A stretch of DNA of 37,244 nt from an uncultured Acidimicrobiales bacterium (lineage in GTDB: Bacteria; Actinomycetota; Acidimicrobiia; Acidimicrobiales; SHLQ01), in the NCBI GenBank assembly GCA_938015295.1, contig CALLQB010000091.1, positions 1-37,244 of the forward strand. Direction: 5' to 3'. Below, one piece after another: positions 16,643 to 24,981 of the stretch (the first letter of the stretch is position 1; every line of letters begins with the position of its first letter). The notes below the pieces were generated by a model. That model was not told where the DNA came from, did no database searches, and worked only from the letters and a program-made list of their open reading frames with translations. A program made the translations under genes and the position numbers.

Positions 16643-17968
16643 ATGCGAACGGTAATTCGGGGCGTCACCGTCTTGACGATGGATGAGGAGAACACCGTCT
16701 TCGATCCGGGCATGGTCGTCATCGAAGACGACACCATCGTTGCGGTAGGTCCTGACGGCGATCAGGGCCCCGCTGACGTGGTCCTCAACCGGCCTGGAGC
16801 GATCCTGCTACCTGGTCTGGTGAACGGGCACATGCACAGCCGACCTGCCCGTGCGCTCGGCGACGGACTGACCTTACGGGTGTGGCACGACCACTACCCC
16901 GACAACGTGGTGCGCATGCTCGAGCCCGGCGACGTTCGCCTTGGTGCTCTGCTCGGCTGCGGCGAGGCCATGGCCGGCGGAACAACGACACTGCTCGCCA
17001 TGCCAAACAAACCCGCCGAGTTCGGCGCTGCGTGTGCCGAACTTGGCATACGAGCGTGCGTGGCCGCCCACGCCACCGACCGCCCGGAGATGGCCGACTC
17101 GTGTGATTCGCTCGAAGACAATATGGAGGCGGTCCGGAGCCAAGCCGAAGACGAGACCGGCGGCCGGGTGAAGTTCTGGCTCGGGTTCGAACATCAAAAC
17201 GCCGCCAGTGATCAGATGGTGGTGGCGATGGCCGAGGCGGCGGAAGCCTATGACACGGGCCTGACCACGCACTTGTGTGAGAGCGCGGGCGACATCGATA
17301 AGCACGTCGAGCGGTACGGTGCTCGCCCGGTGCCGCGTTACGCCGACCTCGGCGTGATCAGTCCTCGAACGGTGTTCGCTCACGGCAACTGGCTTACCCA
17401 AGACGAAATCGAGACCCTGGCCAGCGCCGGAGCCTCGGTGATCCACAACCCGGTTTCCAATATGCGGATGGGAACTGGGGTGGCTCCCGTTCAGGATTTC
17501 CTCGACGCAGGGCTCAAGACGGGCCTCGGCACTGATGGCTTACTGTCGGCATACCGGCTCGACATGTTCGAGGTTATGCGGGCCACCGCCATGCTGCAGC
17601 GCATTGTTCACCTCGACCCGTTGCGCATGCCCGCACCGACCATTCTCCGAATGGCGACCGCAGATGGCGCAAAGGCGCTTGGTATGGGGGACAAGATCGG
17701 TTCGATCGAATGCGGCAAACTTGCCGACCTGGCGCTCATCGACGGTCGGCGCCTGCACCTGGCCCCTCGCCTTCGAGGCGTGCATGACAACATCGAGGCG
17801 CTTGTTGTGTTTGCCGCGTCGGGTGACGACGTCGTCGACGTGTGGGTCGGGGGCGCGCACGTTGTAGCCGACGGGTCGCCGACCACGATCGATGTTGCGT
17901 CGATCATCGATGAAGCCGAAGGCCGCCAGCCACATCTTTCGACACTGTTTGGAGACCATCGGCCGTGA
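16643..17968 (+). CDS. ATZ/TRZ-family amidohydrolase (deaminase-like)
   Basis: A 441-residue amidohydrolase, the second of three in the cluster. The metal site is intact: H63 and H65 (NGHMHS), H210 with the acid/base E213 (THLCES), H247 (FAHGNW) and D298 (GTDG). Length and motif order fit cytosine/guanine-type deaminases and triazine amidohydrolases. GGTTTLLAMP at about 112-121 is the usual strand before the substrate loop. It begins 48 nt after the permease gene with GAGG upstream. It ends in a TGATG overlap with the acetamidase/formamidase homologue. It probably deaminates or dechlorinates-like hydrolyses an imported heterocycle; the exact substrate is unknown. Confidence 0.88.
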   Translation: MRTVIRGVTVLTMDEENTVFDPGMVVIEDDTIVAVGPDGDQGPADVVLNRPGAILLPGLVNGHMHSRPARALGDGLTLRVWHDHYPDNVVRMLEPGDVRLGALLGCGEAMAGGTTTLLAMPNKPAEFGAACAELGIRACVAAHATDRPEMADSCDSLEDNMEAVRSQAEDETGGRVKFWLGFEHQNAASDQMVVAMAEAAEAYDTGLTTHLCESAGDIDKHVERYGARPVPRYADLGVISPRTVFAHGNWLTQDEIETLASAGASVIHNPVSNMRMGTGVAPVQDFLDAGLKTGLGTDGLLSAYRLDMFEVMRATAMLQRIVHLDPLRMPAPTILRMATADGAKALGMGDKIGSIECGKLADLALIDGRRLHLAPRLRGVHDNIEALVVFAASGDDVVDVWVGGAHVVADGSPTTIDVASIIDEAEGRQPHLSTLFGDHRP

Positions 17969-19011
17969 TGAGTCTCGACGTCGCCCCCATCGAGCTGCAA
18001 GCCACCCCGGAGTCGGTCCACTGGGGCTTCCAGGACGGCAACCGGAAGGCGGTTTGTGAGATTCCCGACGGTGGCGTTGTACGCGTTCGTTCAGTGCAGG
18101 GCAAGCTCGACGACCCCGTGCCTGCCAGGTGGATCGCCGATGATCTTCGGGCAATCATCGACTCGGACATCCCTCGCGGGCCAGGGCCCCATATCGTCAC
18201 CGGCCCTATTGCGGTCGAGGGTGCGAAACCCGGCGATGTACTTGCGATCGATCTGCTCGATATTCGCTTTGGCGCCCCCTACGGAATCAACCTTATGCGT
18301 CCTGGTAAGGGGCTTTTCCCCGACGCTCTCGACGCCAGCGTCGACGTAGACATCGTCGCGATCCCCATCGATGCCGCGCAGCGAACCGGCCATGTGCCGC
18401 CAGGTATCGACATCGCGCTTCGTCCCTTCTTTGGAATCATCGCCACCGCGCCGCCACCGTCGTGGGGCACGATTTCGACGGTCGAACCACGGGCCAACGG
18501 TGGGAATATCGATTGCAAAGAACTGATACAAGGCACCCGATTGTTCCTGCCAGTCTTCGTACCCGGCGCAAACGTGAGCGTCGGCGATGGACACGCCGCC
18601 CAGGGCGATGGCGAGATCAACCAGACCGCCGTCGAAACGAGCATGGACGGCGATCTGCGCATCGCGATACAACCCGGGCTGGCGATCGATCATCCACTTG
18701 CAGTCACACCCGCGGGACTGGTCACGATGGGGTTCGAAGACACGCTCGAGGCCGCAGCGCGGGCCGCAATCGATCAGCTACTCACGTTTCTCGAAACGTA
18801 TTGCGATCTGCCATGGATGGCCGGCTATCGCCTAGCAAGCCTGGCCGTCGATCTGCACATCACCCAAGTCGTGAACCGCAGGGTCGGGGTCCATGCCATC
18901 TTGCCGCACGCCGTTCTTTCCCAACTCGACATCCCCGATTGGCTCGTGGTTTCACCACCCGGGCCCTCTATCGACTCCCCATCAACTACCGGAGGTACCC
19001 CATGGCTGTAG
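17968..19011 (+). CDS. Acetamidase/formamidase family protein
   Basis: A 347-residue FmdA/AmdA-type amidohydrolase, which splits short amides into acid and ammonia. Recognisable features are the N-terminal HWGFQDGN, RGPGPHIVTGPIAVEGAKPGD, a GHVPPGIDIALRPFFGIIA region, and the family block GDGHAAQGDGEI with the metal/active-site residues. The ATG at 17968 overlaps the upstream stop; the stop of this gene at 19009-19011 overlaps the RidA gene by 10 nt. A second, diverged homologue lies at 24982-26013. In this setting it may hydrolyse an amide left after ring opening, or formamide. Confidence 0.88.
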   Translation: MSLDVAPIELQATPESVHWGFQDGNRKAVCEIPDGGVVRVRSVQGKLDDPVPARWIADDLRAIIDSDIPRGPGPHIVTGPIAVEGAKPGDVLAIDLLDIRFGAPYGINLMRPGKGLFPDALDASVDVDIVAIPIDAAQRTGHVPPGIDIALRPFFGIIATAPPPSWGTISTVEPRANGGNIDCKELIQGTRLFLPVFVPGANVSVGDGHAAQGDGEINQTAVETSMDGDLRIAIQPGLAIDHPLAVTPAGLVTMGFEDTLEAAARAAIDQLLTFLETYCDLPWMAGYRLASLAVDLHITQVVNRRVGVHAILPHAVLSQLDIPDWLVVSPPGPSIDSPSTTGGTPWL

Positions 19012-19388
19012 ACCTTGTCGTCAGCGACATCACCACACCGCCAAATCGCCCCTATAGCCAGGCGGTCACGGCTGGCCCCATTGTGGCCGTGTCTGGTCAG
19101 ACACCGATCGGCTCCGATGGCAAGGTCGTTGGCGTTGGCGACCCTGCCTTACAGACCGAGTGCGTGCTCGACCGCATCGAACAACTCTTGATCGATGCAG
19201 GGGCGACGATGTCCGACGTCGTCAAGGTCACGGTGTATCTCTCGGACTTCGAGCACTTCGGCGCCGTCAACGATGCGTACCGTTCCCGCTTCGGTGAGCC
19301 ACGACCAGCGAGGACGTCGGTGGCTTGTTCACTCGTCAAGCCGGAGTACCTGGTAGAGATCGACGCACTTGCGGTGATCGCCCGATGA
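19002..19388 (+). CDS. RidA family deaminase
   Basis: A 128-residue YjgF/YER057c/UK114 protein. The key residues of active RidA enzymes are present: Y18 (RPYSQAV), R104 (ARTSVA) and E119 (YLVEIDALAVI). RidA hydrolyses reactive enamine/imine intermediates to the keto compound and ammonia. RutC, a homologue in the uracil-degrading Rut pathway, shows that RidA-type proteins take part in pyrimidine catabolism. The gene overlaps the preceding gene by 10 nt, with a strong GGAGGT site inside the coding sequence of that gene, and ends in an ATGA overlap with the ring-opening hydrolase. Confidence 0.93.
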   Translation: MAVDLVVSDITTPPNRPYSQAVTAGPIVAVSGQTPIGSDGKVVGVGDPALQTECVLDRIEQLLIDAGATMSDVVKVTVYLSDFEHFGAVNDAYRSRFGEPRPARTSVACSLVKPEYLVEIDALAVIAR

Positions 19389-20476
19389 CCGCCTGGGACG
19401 TGCACCGCTTGCCCATGTCCGATCCGGGTGACGTCTCGTCACTCGAGGCGGCAATCAACAGCGGCGAGATCGACCCCGGCGCGATCATCGGCGTACTTTC
19501 GCAGCCCGAAGGCACGGGTTACGCCCGCGCCCTCACGATGTTGCAGCTATCGCTGCTCATCGGCAGACATTTGGATCAGTCACCAGACGATGTCGTCGCT
19601 CGAGTGCCGATGATGATGATCGGCCTTACGGGCGGGCTCATGAGCCCGCATCACAGCGTCATCACCAAAACCGAAACAGCGACCGAAACTCCTCCGGGTG
19701 ATCCGCGACTTGCCGTTGGTGTAGCGAGCACCCGCGACCTCGCACCGAGCGAACTCGGAACTGCACTGCAGGCGCAATTGGTCGCCGAAGCGGTGACGGC
19801 TGCTGTGGCCGAGGGCGGAATGACCGCCGATGAGGTCACCTGTGTGGAGATCAAATGTCCTGCGATGACACCGGAGCGGGCCAAGTCGGTTTCGAAGCTC
19901 ATCGGTGGATCACTCGGCGCCGCTTCGTCGGCATCCAAGGCTGCCTCGGCGCTCGGCATCGCGATCGCACTGGGCGAAGTCGCTGCCGAGACTGTCACCG
20001 ATGATGTGGTGAACAGCGACCGGTCGCTGGTCACGAGTCGAGGTTCGGTGTCGGCAGGCGGTGAACAAACCGCCGCCCGTGTGCTCGTCTTTGGCAACTC
20101 GACAACGTCGACCAGCTCGTTGCGTTCGGGCTGTGGTGTTATGACCGACCAGCTCGATGTGAGTGGTGTCATGGACGCTCTCGTTGCGGCGGGCCTCGAC
20201 GAGCCGTCGATTCCGCTTTCGGCGGCGGATGCGGCCCGGGTTCGCCAAGTCTTTATCAATTGCGGCGCCGACCTGACCAGCGAGGTCCGCGGCCGACGCC
20301 ACACCATCAACTCCGACTTCATGTCTGGCCAGGCCGGCATCGTGGCGAAGGCCGTCGCCAACGCCGTGGTCGCCAGCGTTGTTGGCGATCCAATGATCCT
20401 CGCTTCGGCTGGCGCCGAACACCAAGGCCCCGTGGGGTCAAATCTCATAACCGTCCTCTTGGAGGTAGACACATGA
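19385..20476 (+). CDS. Cyanuric acid hydrolase/barbiturase family ring-opening amidohydrolase
   Basis: A 363-residue member of the AtzD/TrzD/barbiturase family, whose three related domains open the ring of cyanuric acid or barbiturate. Family marks: PEGTGYARALT in repeat 1 (AtzD has a TEGNG-type motif), GGLMSPHHSV, the Lys in VEIKCPAM (K157), the nucleophile-bearing segment SVSAGGE (S223) followed by VLVFGNS, VRGRRHTINSDFMSG, and the domain 3 signature AEHQGP. The usual GGGP after EHQGP is GSNL here. This and PEGTG suggest a divergent branch, so the substrate may be neither known one. With a Mo-hydroxylase in the same region, barbiturate or a substituted analogue is my first guess. ATGA overlaps join it to both neighbours. 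Confidence 0.87.
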   Translation: MTAWDVHRLPMSDPGDVSSLEAAINSGEIDPGAIIGVLSQPEGTGYARALTMLQLSLLIGRHLDQSPDDVVARVPMMMIGLTGGLMSPHHSVITKTETATETPPGDPRLAVGVASTRDLAPSELGTALQAQLVAEAVTAAVAEGGMTADEVTCVEIKCPAMTPERAKSVSKLIGGSLGAASSASKAASALGIAIALGEVAAETVTDDVVNSDRSLVTSRGSVSAGGEQTAARVLVFGNSTTSTSSLRSGCGVMTDQLDVSGVMDALVAAGLDEPSIPLSAADAARVRQVFINCGADLTSEVRGRRHTINSDFMSGQAGIVAKAVANAVVASVVGDPMILASAGAEHQGPVGSNLITVLLEVDT

Positions 20477-20910
20477 CTCAACTAACCAGACCAAGCACCC
20501 AGCTCACGCTCGCGGGTGCGCATACGGTGCTTCACGCTGCGATGGAGAAGGCTGACGCGATGGGCATACCTATGTGCATCACGATCGTCGATACGGCCGG
20601 TCACATGGTCGCGTATGCGCGCATGGACGGCGCCAAGACGATGTCGGAGTTGTCGTCTCGTGCGAAGGCGGAAACCGCAGCTTCGTCACGAGCCCAGACC
20701 GGATCGGTGACGCCCGGCGTGGATATCAAGCTCGGATTGGTAACCGGGGGCAAGCTGACGAACCTCAACGCTGGTGTGCCAATCGAGGTCGGTGGCGAGG
20801 TCATCGGCGCTGTAGGCGTTGGATCTGGCACCGGAGAAGAGGACCTCGAAGTGGCTCTAGCTGGCATTGCTGCGTTCCAAGCAGCGTTGACCGAGACCGC
20901 GCCAGCGTGA
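20473..20910 (+). CDS. GlcG/HbpS-like protein (DUF336)
   Basis: A 145-residue heme-binding-protein-like (GlcG/HbpS) domain, near the full family length: an N-terminal helix (AHTVLHAAMEKADAMG), the strand IVDTAGHMVAYARMDGA, and the closing VIGAVGVGSGTGEEDLEVA. Proteins of this family appear in many catabolic operons (glycolate, propanediol, aromatic amines), often with no proven enzymatic role; some bind heme or cobalamin. It may be an accessory or small-molecule binding protein here. It overlaps the ring-opening hydrolase (ATGA) and the next gene (GTGA). Confidence 0.85.
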   Translation: MTQLTRPSTQLTLAGAHTVLHAAMEKADAMGIPMCITIVDTAGHMVAYARMDGAKTMSELSSRAKAETAASSRAQTGSVTPGVDIKLGLVTGGKLTNLNAGVPIEVGGEVIGAVGVGSGTGEEDLEVALAGIAAFQAALTETAPA

Positions 20911-21452
20911 CGTCGCCAGCGCAATTGCTCGAGTCGAGCGGGGCCATTCGCGAAGGCCACTTTGTCCTCGATAGTGGGCTCCACTCGACGCGCTATTTCC
21001 AAGCCGTGGACTTGCTGGCCGACAAAGCGGTCTCCGATGCGTTGTTCGATGCCGTCGCCGAGCAATGGGTGGATCGCGACATCGGTATCGTGCTCGGCGC
21101 CAACGAGGCGGGAAGTGTGATGGCCTGGTCGATTGCGGGTCGACTCGGCGCCGAACCGAGGTTCGCCCGCAAGTCGAGCGACGGTTACCGGCTCTTTGGC
21201 GGCGCAGGTGTACCCCCAATGCCGGTGCTGGTTGTCGACGACATCACCACTACGGGCGGAACAGCCAAACACTTGCTGCACGTGGTCCGCTCCCACGGCG
21301 CAACACCGGTTGGCGTGTCGGTGCTCGCCACGAAAGGACTGTTCGAGATCGACCTGGGTGTGGAGACCCACGTACTGGTCACGCTCGACGGGATGGATGC
21401 TCACAACCCCGAACAGTGTCCCGGTTGCGAAGCTGGGGTGCCGATCTCGTGA
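20907..21452 (+). CDS. Orotate phosphoribosyltransferase-like protein
   Basis: A 181-residue type I phosphoribosyltransferase. The PRPP-binding loop VLVVDDITTTGGTAKH (107-122, D111-D112) is intact, R88-K89 match the catalytic RK pair, and the C-terminus CPGCEAGVPI resembles the CPLC tail of many OPRTases. Such enzymes join a pyrimidine base to PRPP. Placed between a ring-opening hydrolase and an amidase, it is unlikely to be the housekeeping pyrE. It may salvage a pyrimidine formed in the pathway, or remove a ribosyl phosphate in reverse. The start is GTG in a GTGA overlap; its stop is again a GTGA overlap with the amidase gene. Confidence 0.85.
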   Translation: MTSPAQLLESSGAIREGHFVLDSGLHSTRYFQAVDLLADKAVSDALFDAVAEQWVDRDIGIVLGANEAGSVMAWSIAGRLGAEPRFARKSSDGYRLFGGAGVPPMPVLVVDDITTTGGTAKHLLHVVRSHGATPVGVSVLATKGLFEIDLGVETHVLVTLDGMDAHNPEQCPGCEAGVPIS

Positions 21453-22654
21453 CTCCCGCTTCGTTGCTGCCGACAGACGATTTGGGCGCACTGATTCTCG
21501 GACCGGCGATCCTGCTCGATGGCAACACCGATGGAGCGCTCGCTGGAATGACAGGGGTCGTGAAAGACCTCTTCGACATCGAGGGGACCAAGACCGGAGC
21601 CGGCAATCCTGACTTTCTCTCCGATGCGGTAGTTGCGGACGCGTCGGCTCCAGCGGTTGATCGATTGGTCCAGGCTGGTGTGACGGTCATCGGTAAATCG
21701 ATTACTGATGAGCTCGCGTTCAGTCTGGCCGGCACCAATATGCACTACGGCACGCCCCGCAACACGGCCGCGCCTGGTCGAATCCCCGGCGGTTCGTCGA
21801 GTGGTTCGGCTAGCGCCGTCGCGGGTGGGCTTGCCGATGTTGCCCTAGGCACCGACACGGGAGGTTCGGTTCGGGTGCCAGCGTCGTGGTGTGGCATCTT
21901 CGGCATGCGACCGACCCACGGCCGTATCCCGATCGATGGCGTGCTGCCACTGGCCGTGAGTTACGACACCGTTGGCTGGTTCGCCCGCTCGGGCGAGGAC
22001 CTGCGAGCGCTTGGACAGGTGATGTTGGCCGAAGCCACCGCACCAAACCCCGTCACATCGGTGTTGGTGGCCGAGGATCTGTTGAGCCTCACCGACCCGG
22101 CGGTGCAAGCAGGGCTTCGAGCACGCGCGAACGAGATCGCCGAAACCTTAACCGGCACTGCGCCCCAATCCGTTCGGGTCGTTCCAACTGACGACAGCCT
22201 GGACGAATGGTTTCGCGGTTTCCGTATTCGGCAGCAATGGGAGGCCTGGAAAGCCCACGGTGCTTGGTTCACCGCTCGTCGTCCCTCGATGGGCGCCGAC
22301 ATTGCGGCGCGATTGGTGCAATCGTCGGAGATCACGGCCGACGAGGTTGCCGAAGCGGATCTGATCCGGGGCCGCGTACATGATCGGCTTGATGCCTTGG
22401 TCGCCGAAGGAACTGTGCTTGTCGTTCCCGCAACGATGGGGCCCGCTCCCGAGCCAACGCTGTCGGGACCCGAAGCGGACAGGGTCCGTATGCGGATGCT
22501 GGCAGTGAATAGCGTCGCGGGAAGCACCGGCTCACCGACCGTCGTCGTGCCCGGCACGCAACTCGATGGCCTTCCTGTGGGAATAGGACTTCTTGGTCGC
22601 CCGGGCAGCGACGCTCTTCTTCTCGATGCTGCAGCACAACTCGACCCAGCTTGA
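21449..22654 (+). CDS. Amidase-signature family enzyme (candidate ureidomalonase/AtzE-like)
   Basis: A 401-residue amidase-signature hydrolase. The Ser-cisSer-Lys triad is visible: K39 in GVVKDLFD, S116 in GGSSSGSA and S140 in GTDTGGSVRVPAS, with 24 residues between the serines as in GatA. It is shorter than GatA and lacks an added C-terminal domain. It is the last gene of the coupled run 16643-22654, so it probably hydrolyses the linear product of the ring opener: ureidomalonate in the barbiturate route (ureidomalonase) or a biuret-type compound (AtzE). No AtzG-like small partner is seen. GTG start in a GTGA overlap. Convergent with the next gene. Confidence 0.86.
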   Translation: MTPASLLPTDDLGALILGPAILLDGNTDGALAGMTGVVKDLFDIEGTKTGAGNPDFLSDAVVADASAPAVDRLVQAGVTVIGKSITDELAFSLAGTNMHYGTPRNTAAPGRIPGGSSSGSASAVAGGLADVALGTDTGGSVRVPASWCGIFGMRPTHGRIPIDGVLPLAVSYDTVGWFARSGEDLRALGQVMLAEATAPNPVTSVLVAEDLLSLTDPAVQAGLRARANEIAETLTGTAPQSVRVVPTDDSLDEWFRGFRIRQQWEAWKAHGAWFTARRPSMGADIAARLVQSSEITADEVAEADLIRGRVHDRLDALVAEGTVLVVPATMGPAPEPTLSGPEADRVRMRMLAVNSVAGSTGSPTVVVPGTQLDGLPVGIGLLGRPGSDALLLDAAAQLDPA

Positions 22655-22692
22655 GCGGCGACAGAGCATCAGGTTGACAACGGGTTTCGCTG

Positions 22693-24135
22693 TCAGTCGG
22701 CGTAGTAGCGCCGGGTGGCGGCCTGTAGCGCAGCCACATCGTCGGCCGTGGCGCTGAGATGGCTGGTACTGCCCAACAGTTGCTGGCGGATCTCTGCCGC
22801 CGCTGCTTCAACGTCGGCCGTGAGCACGTGTCCGTCGCGGACGACCACCTGTCCGTCGGCGACCACGTGCTTCACGTAGCTCTTCGTTGCTCTCGCCTTG
22901 ATCAGTTCGGCGTCATCGACATCGACGGCGAGATCGGCCCGCAACCTTTCGCGGTCGAGAAACACGATGTCAGCCGGTGCGCCTGAAGGAAATCCCCAGG
23001 GCCCGTCGGTACCTCGGACCACGCGATGCGACTGGTTCATTGACGCATGGAAGCAATCACCCATCGACACGGCGTCGTCGAGACCCGTTCCGGCTTGCAG
23101 CAGATGGGCAAGCCGCAGCTCGCGGAATCCGTCGACGTCGTCGTCGAACCCGAGACCGTCAAGCCCGGCGGCCACGTCGACCCCGGCCGCAACCATCGAA
23201 GCCATTGGAGCGATCCCGGATCGCAGTCGGAGATTCGAACTGCTGTTGATAACGATGCTTACGCCTCGGTCTCCGAGCAACGCAAGTTCGTCGGGTCGCA
23301 GCCAGACGCCGTGCGCCAAAGAGAGGCGTTCGCTGAGAAGCCCGAGCTCATCGAGGTGCCGAACGACGCCTTCTGGGTACTCGCGGTCGGCCCATTGTCG
23401 CTGGCGAGCCGTTTCGAGCAGGTGCATGTGGACCCGGCGGCCGGTCTGTAACGAGGCATCGGCAACCGCTTCTAACAGATCGTCGCTTGCCCATTGCGGG
23501 CCGTGCGGGCCGTACTGGACATTCACCCTGCTGCCATCTACCTGGTCGGCAATCGCATCGACGGCGGCAAGTTGTTCGCCGACGCTCGCAATCGAGTCAG
23601 GTAGGAAGCGACTCGGGTCTCCGCTGTAGCCACAGCCGCGTAGTGCTTCGGTTGCCACGGCGTCGTCTGTATAGAGCAGGTTGTTGCGGTTGACCATCGG
23701 GACGGCGATCGCCGCCGCAATTCCCATCGTCGATGCAGTGCGACCGACAACCGAAAGCGAATCGACCAATGCTTGTGGCTCGCCCGGCCGGTCGAAGTGC
23801 ATTGTTGCGGTGAAGCCGCTGGCGAGCAGCTGTCCAAAGAACACGACTGCGCTCGCCTCGGGGTCGAGCTGAGGCATCGTGCGAATGGCGGTCAACCAGG
23901 ATTCGAGTGGCCCGTCTACGGCGCCGAATGCAAGCGACGACACTGGTCTCCCATGGTCGTGCCCATTGGCAAGCGAAGGAACGGCAACTGTCCCAACGGC
24001 ATCGAGAAGCACCTCGGGCTCGACCTGCAGGTCTTCTGAGATTCGGCCGTCGATGATGTCGAGGTGCCCCTGCTCGATGGTATGGCCGTCGCCAGGCTTG
24101 CTCACCACCGCGTCTGCGGTTACCCGAGCCGGCAT
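22693..24135 (-). CDS. ATZ/TRZ-family amidohydrolase (deaminase-like)
   Basis: A 480-residue amidohydrolase, the third in the cluster and the most diverged. Metal ligands H59 and H61 (NGHDHG), H238 with E241 (HMHLLE), H275 (LAHGVW) and D326 (AGLDG) are present. VNSS-like NSSSN replaces the usual HNP-SN after the fourth strand, a sign of a different substrate pocket. It is the second gene of a minus-strand pair behind the GntR regulator, 10 nt apart, so regulator and enzyme share a transcript. The ATG at 24135 is chosen because the frame further upstream overlaps the regulator. It is convergent with the amidase gene. Confidence 0.84.
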   Translation of the reverse strand: MPARVTADAVVSKPGDGHTIEQGHLDIIDGRISEDLQVEPEVLLDAVGTVAVPSLANGHDHGRPVSSLAFGAVDGPLESWLTAIRTMPQLDPEASAVVFFGQLLASGFTATMHFDRPGEPQALVDSLSVVGRTASTMGIAAAIAVPMVNRNNLLYTDDAVATEALRGCGYSGDPSRFLPDSIASVGEQLAAVDAIADQVDGSRVNVQYGPHGPQWASDDLLEAVADASLQTGRRVHMHLLETARQRQWADREYPEGVVRHLDELGLLSERLSLAHGVWLRPDELALLGDRGVSIVINSSSNLRLRSGIAPMASMVAAGVDVAAGLDGLGFDDDVDGFRELRLAHLLQAGTGLDDAVSMGDCFHASMNQSHRVVRGTDGPWGFPSGAPADIVFLDRERLRADLAVDVDDAELIKARATKSYVKHVVADGQVVVRDGHVLTADVEAAAAEIRQQLLGSTSHLSATADDVAALQAATRRYYAD

Positions 24136-24145
24136 CACGTGGCCA

Positions 24146-24823
24146 CTACTTCGTGATGTCCATGTCCCAAGCCGCCGCTGCGTGCGTGAGATGTTCGCGG
24201 ATGCAGCGAGCGGCTTCTTCAGGGTCACCGGCCTCGACGGCATCGAAGACGGCCTGGTGCTCTTTCCACGATGACTCCGCCCGTTTGGGGAGTCGGCCCG
24301 CATACTCCAGTTCGCTTCGCTTTCGGAGTTGCTCGACTAGGCCAGCCGCAGTTGGATTGTGACTGGCCTCGCCCAGGAGCCGGTGAAACCTGGTGTTGAG
24401 GGCGACGAGCTGCGAAGGGCTCGCTCCACGGACCGAAGACGTGCCGAGCACGACGATCTCTCGTAGTTCTTGGAGCTGTGCTTCGGTTCGATTCTTGGCT
24501 GCGTCATGGCAAAGCAGCTCTTCGAGGATGAGGCGCACGCGGAGCAACTCGGCCGCTTCCTCGGCCGTGACGCGACTAACGAAAGCCCCGCGGTTGGCTT
24601 CGACGTGGATGAGCCGCTCGGCTTCGAGGCGTCGTAAGGCGTCTCGCACCGGAACTCGTGACACCCCGTACCGCTCGGCGAGATGCTGCTCCTGGAGGTG
24701 CTGACCCGGTTCGAGAACGCCATTGAGGATCTCTTCGCGAATGTTCTCAGCGATGCGCACATACAGAGGCGTGGAGGTCTCCTGGACTTTCGGTGCTTCG
24801 CTGGTCAGTGCTTCGCTGGTCAT
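24146..24823 (-). CDS. GntR-family regulator, FadR/FCD subfamily
   Basis: A 225-residue regulator. The winged helix-turn-helix (about 20-85) has IREEILNGVLEPGQHLQE and YGVSRVPVRDALRRLEAE. The C-terminal FCD domain carries a metal/ligand set at N143, H147, H189 and H211. FCD regulators usually bind an organic acid or its breakdown product and repress catabolic genes. The N-terminus has a 15-bp tandem duplication (24794-24822), giving MTSEALTSEAP. A TTGTACACAA site lies 35 bp upstream of its start and three relatives lie elsewhere in the cluster, so it probably represses itself and the whole set. It is co-transcribed with the downstream amidohydrolase. Confidence 0.9.
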   Translation of the reverse strand: MTSEALTSEAPKVQETSTPLYVRIAENIREEILNGVLEPGQHLQEQHLAERYGVSRVPVRDALRRLEAERLIHVEANRGAFVSRVTAEEAAELLRVRLILEELLCHDAAKNRTEAQLQELREIVVLGTSSVRGASPSQLVALNTRFHRLLGEASHNPTAAGLVEQLRKRSELEYAGRLPKRAESSWKEHQAVFDAVEAGDPEEAARCIREHLTHAAAAWDMDITK

Positions 24824-24857
24824 AAGGTGGCTCACCGTACCAGGGAAAAATCTTGCG

Positions 24858-24867
24858 TTGTACACAA
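24858..24867. promoter_or_regulatory. Putative GntR/FCD operator, site C (autoregulation)
   Basis: TTGTACACAA lies 35 bp upstream of the GntR gene start, within the 158-bp gap after the acetamidase gene. On the opposite strand it is identical to site D. It marks a likely separate, self-controlled promoter for the regulator/amidohydrolase pair. The rest of the gap shows only a repeated CAGTTGGCG near 24900-24935. Confidence 0.55.
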
Positions 24868-24981
24868 TCTGGCACTTCATGATGCGATCGCCGATGGGCA
24901 GTTGGCGCTGACGCCCGGCCGGTGACAGTTGGCGTTGTGCGATGAGGATCCCAACGCTGAACATGTTGGACGGTTGCGTCA

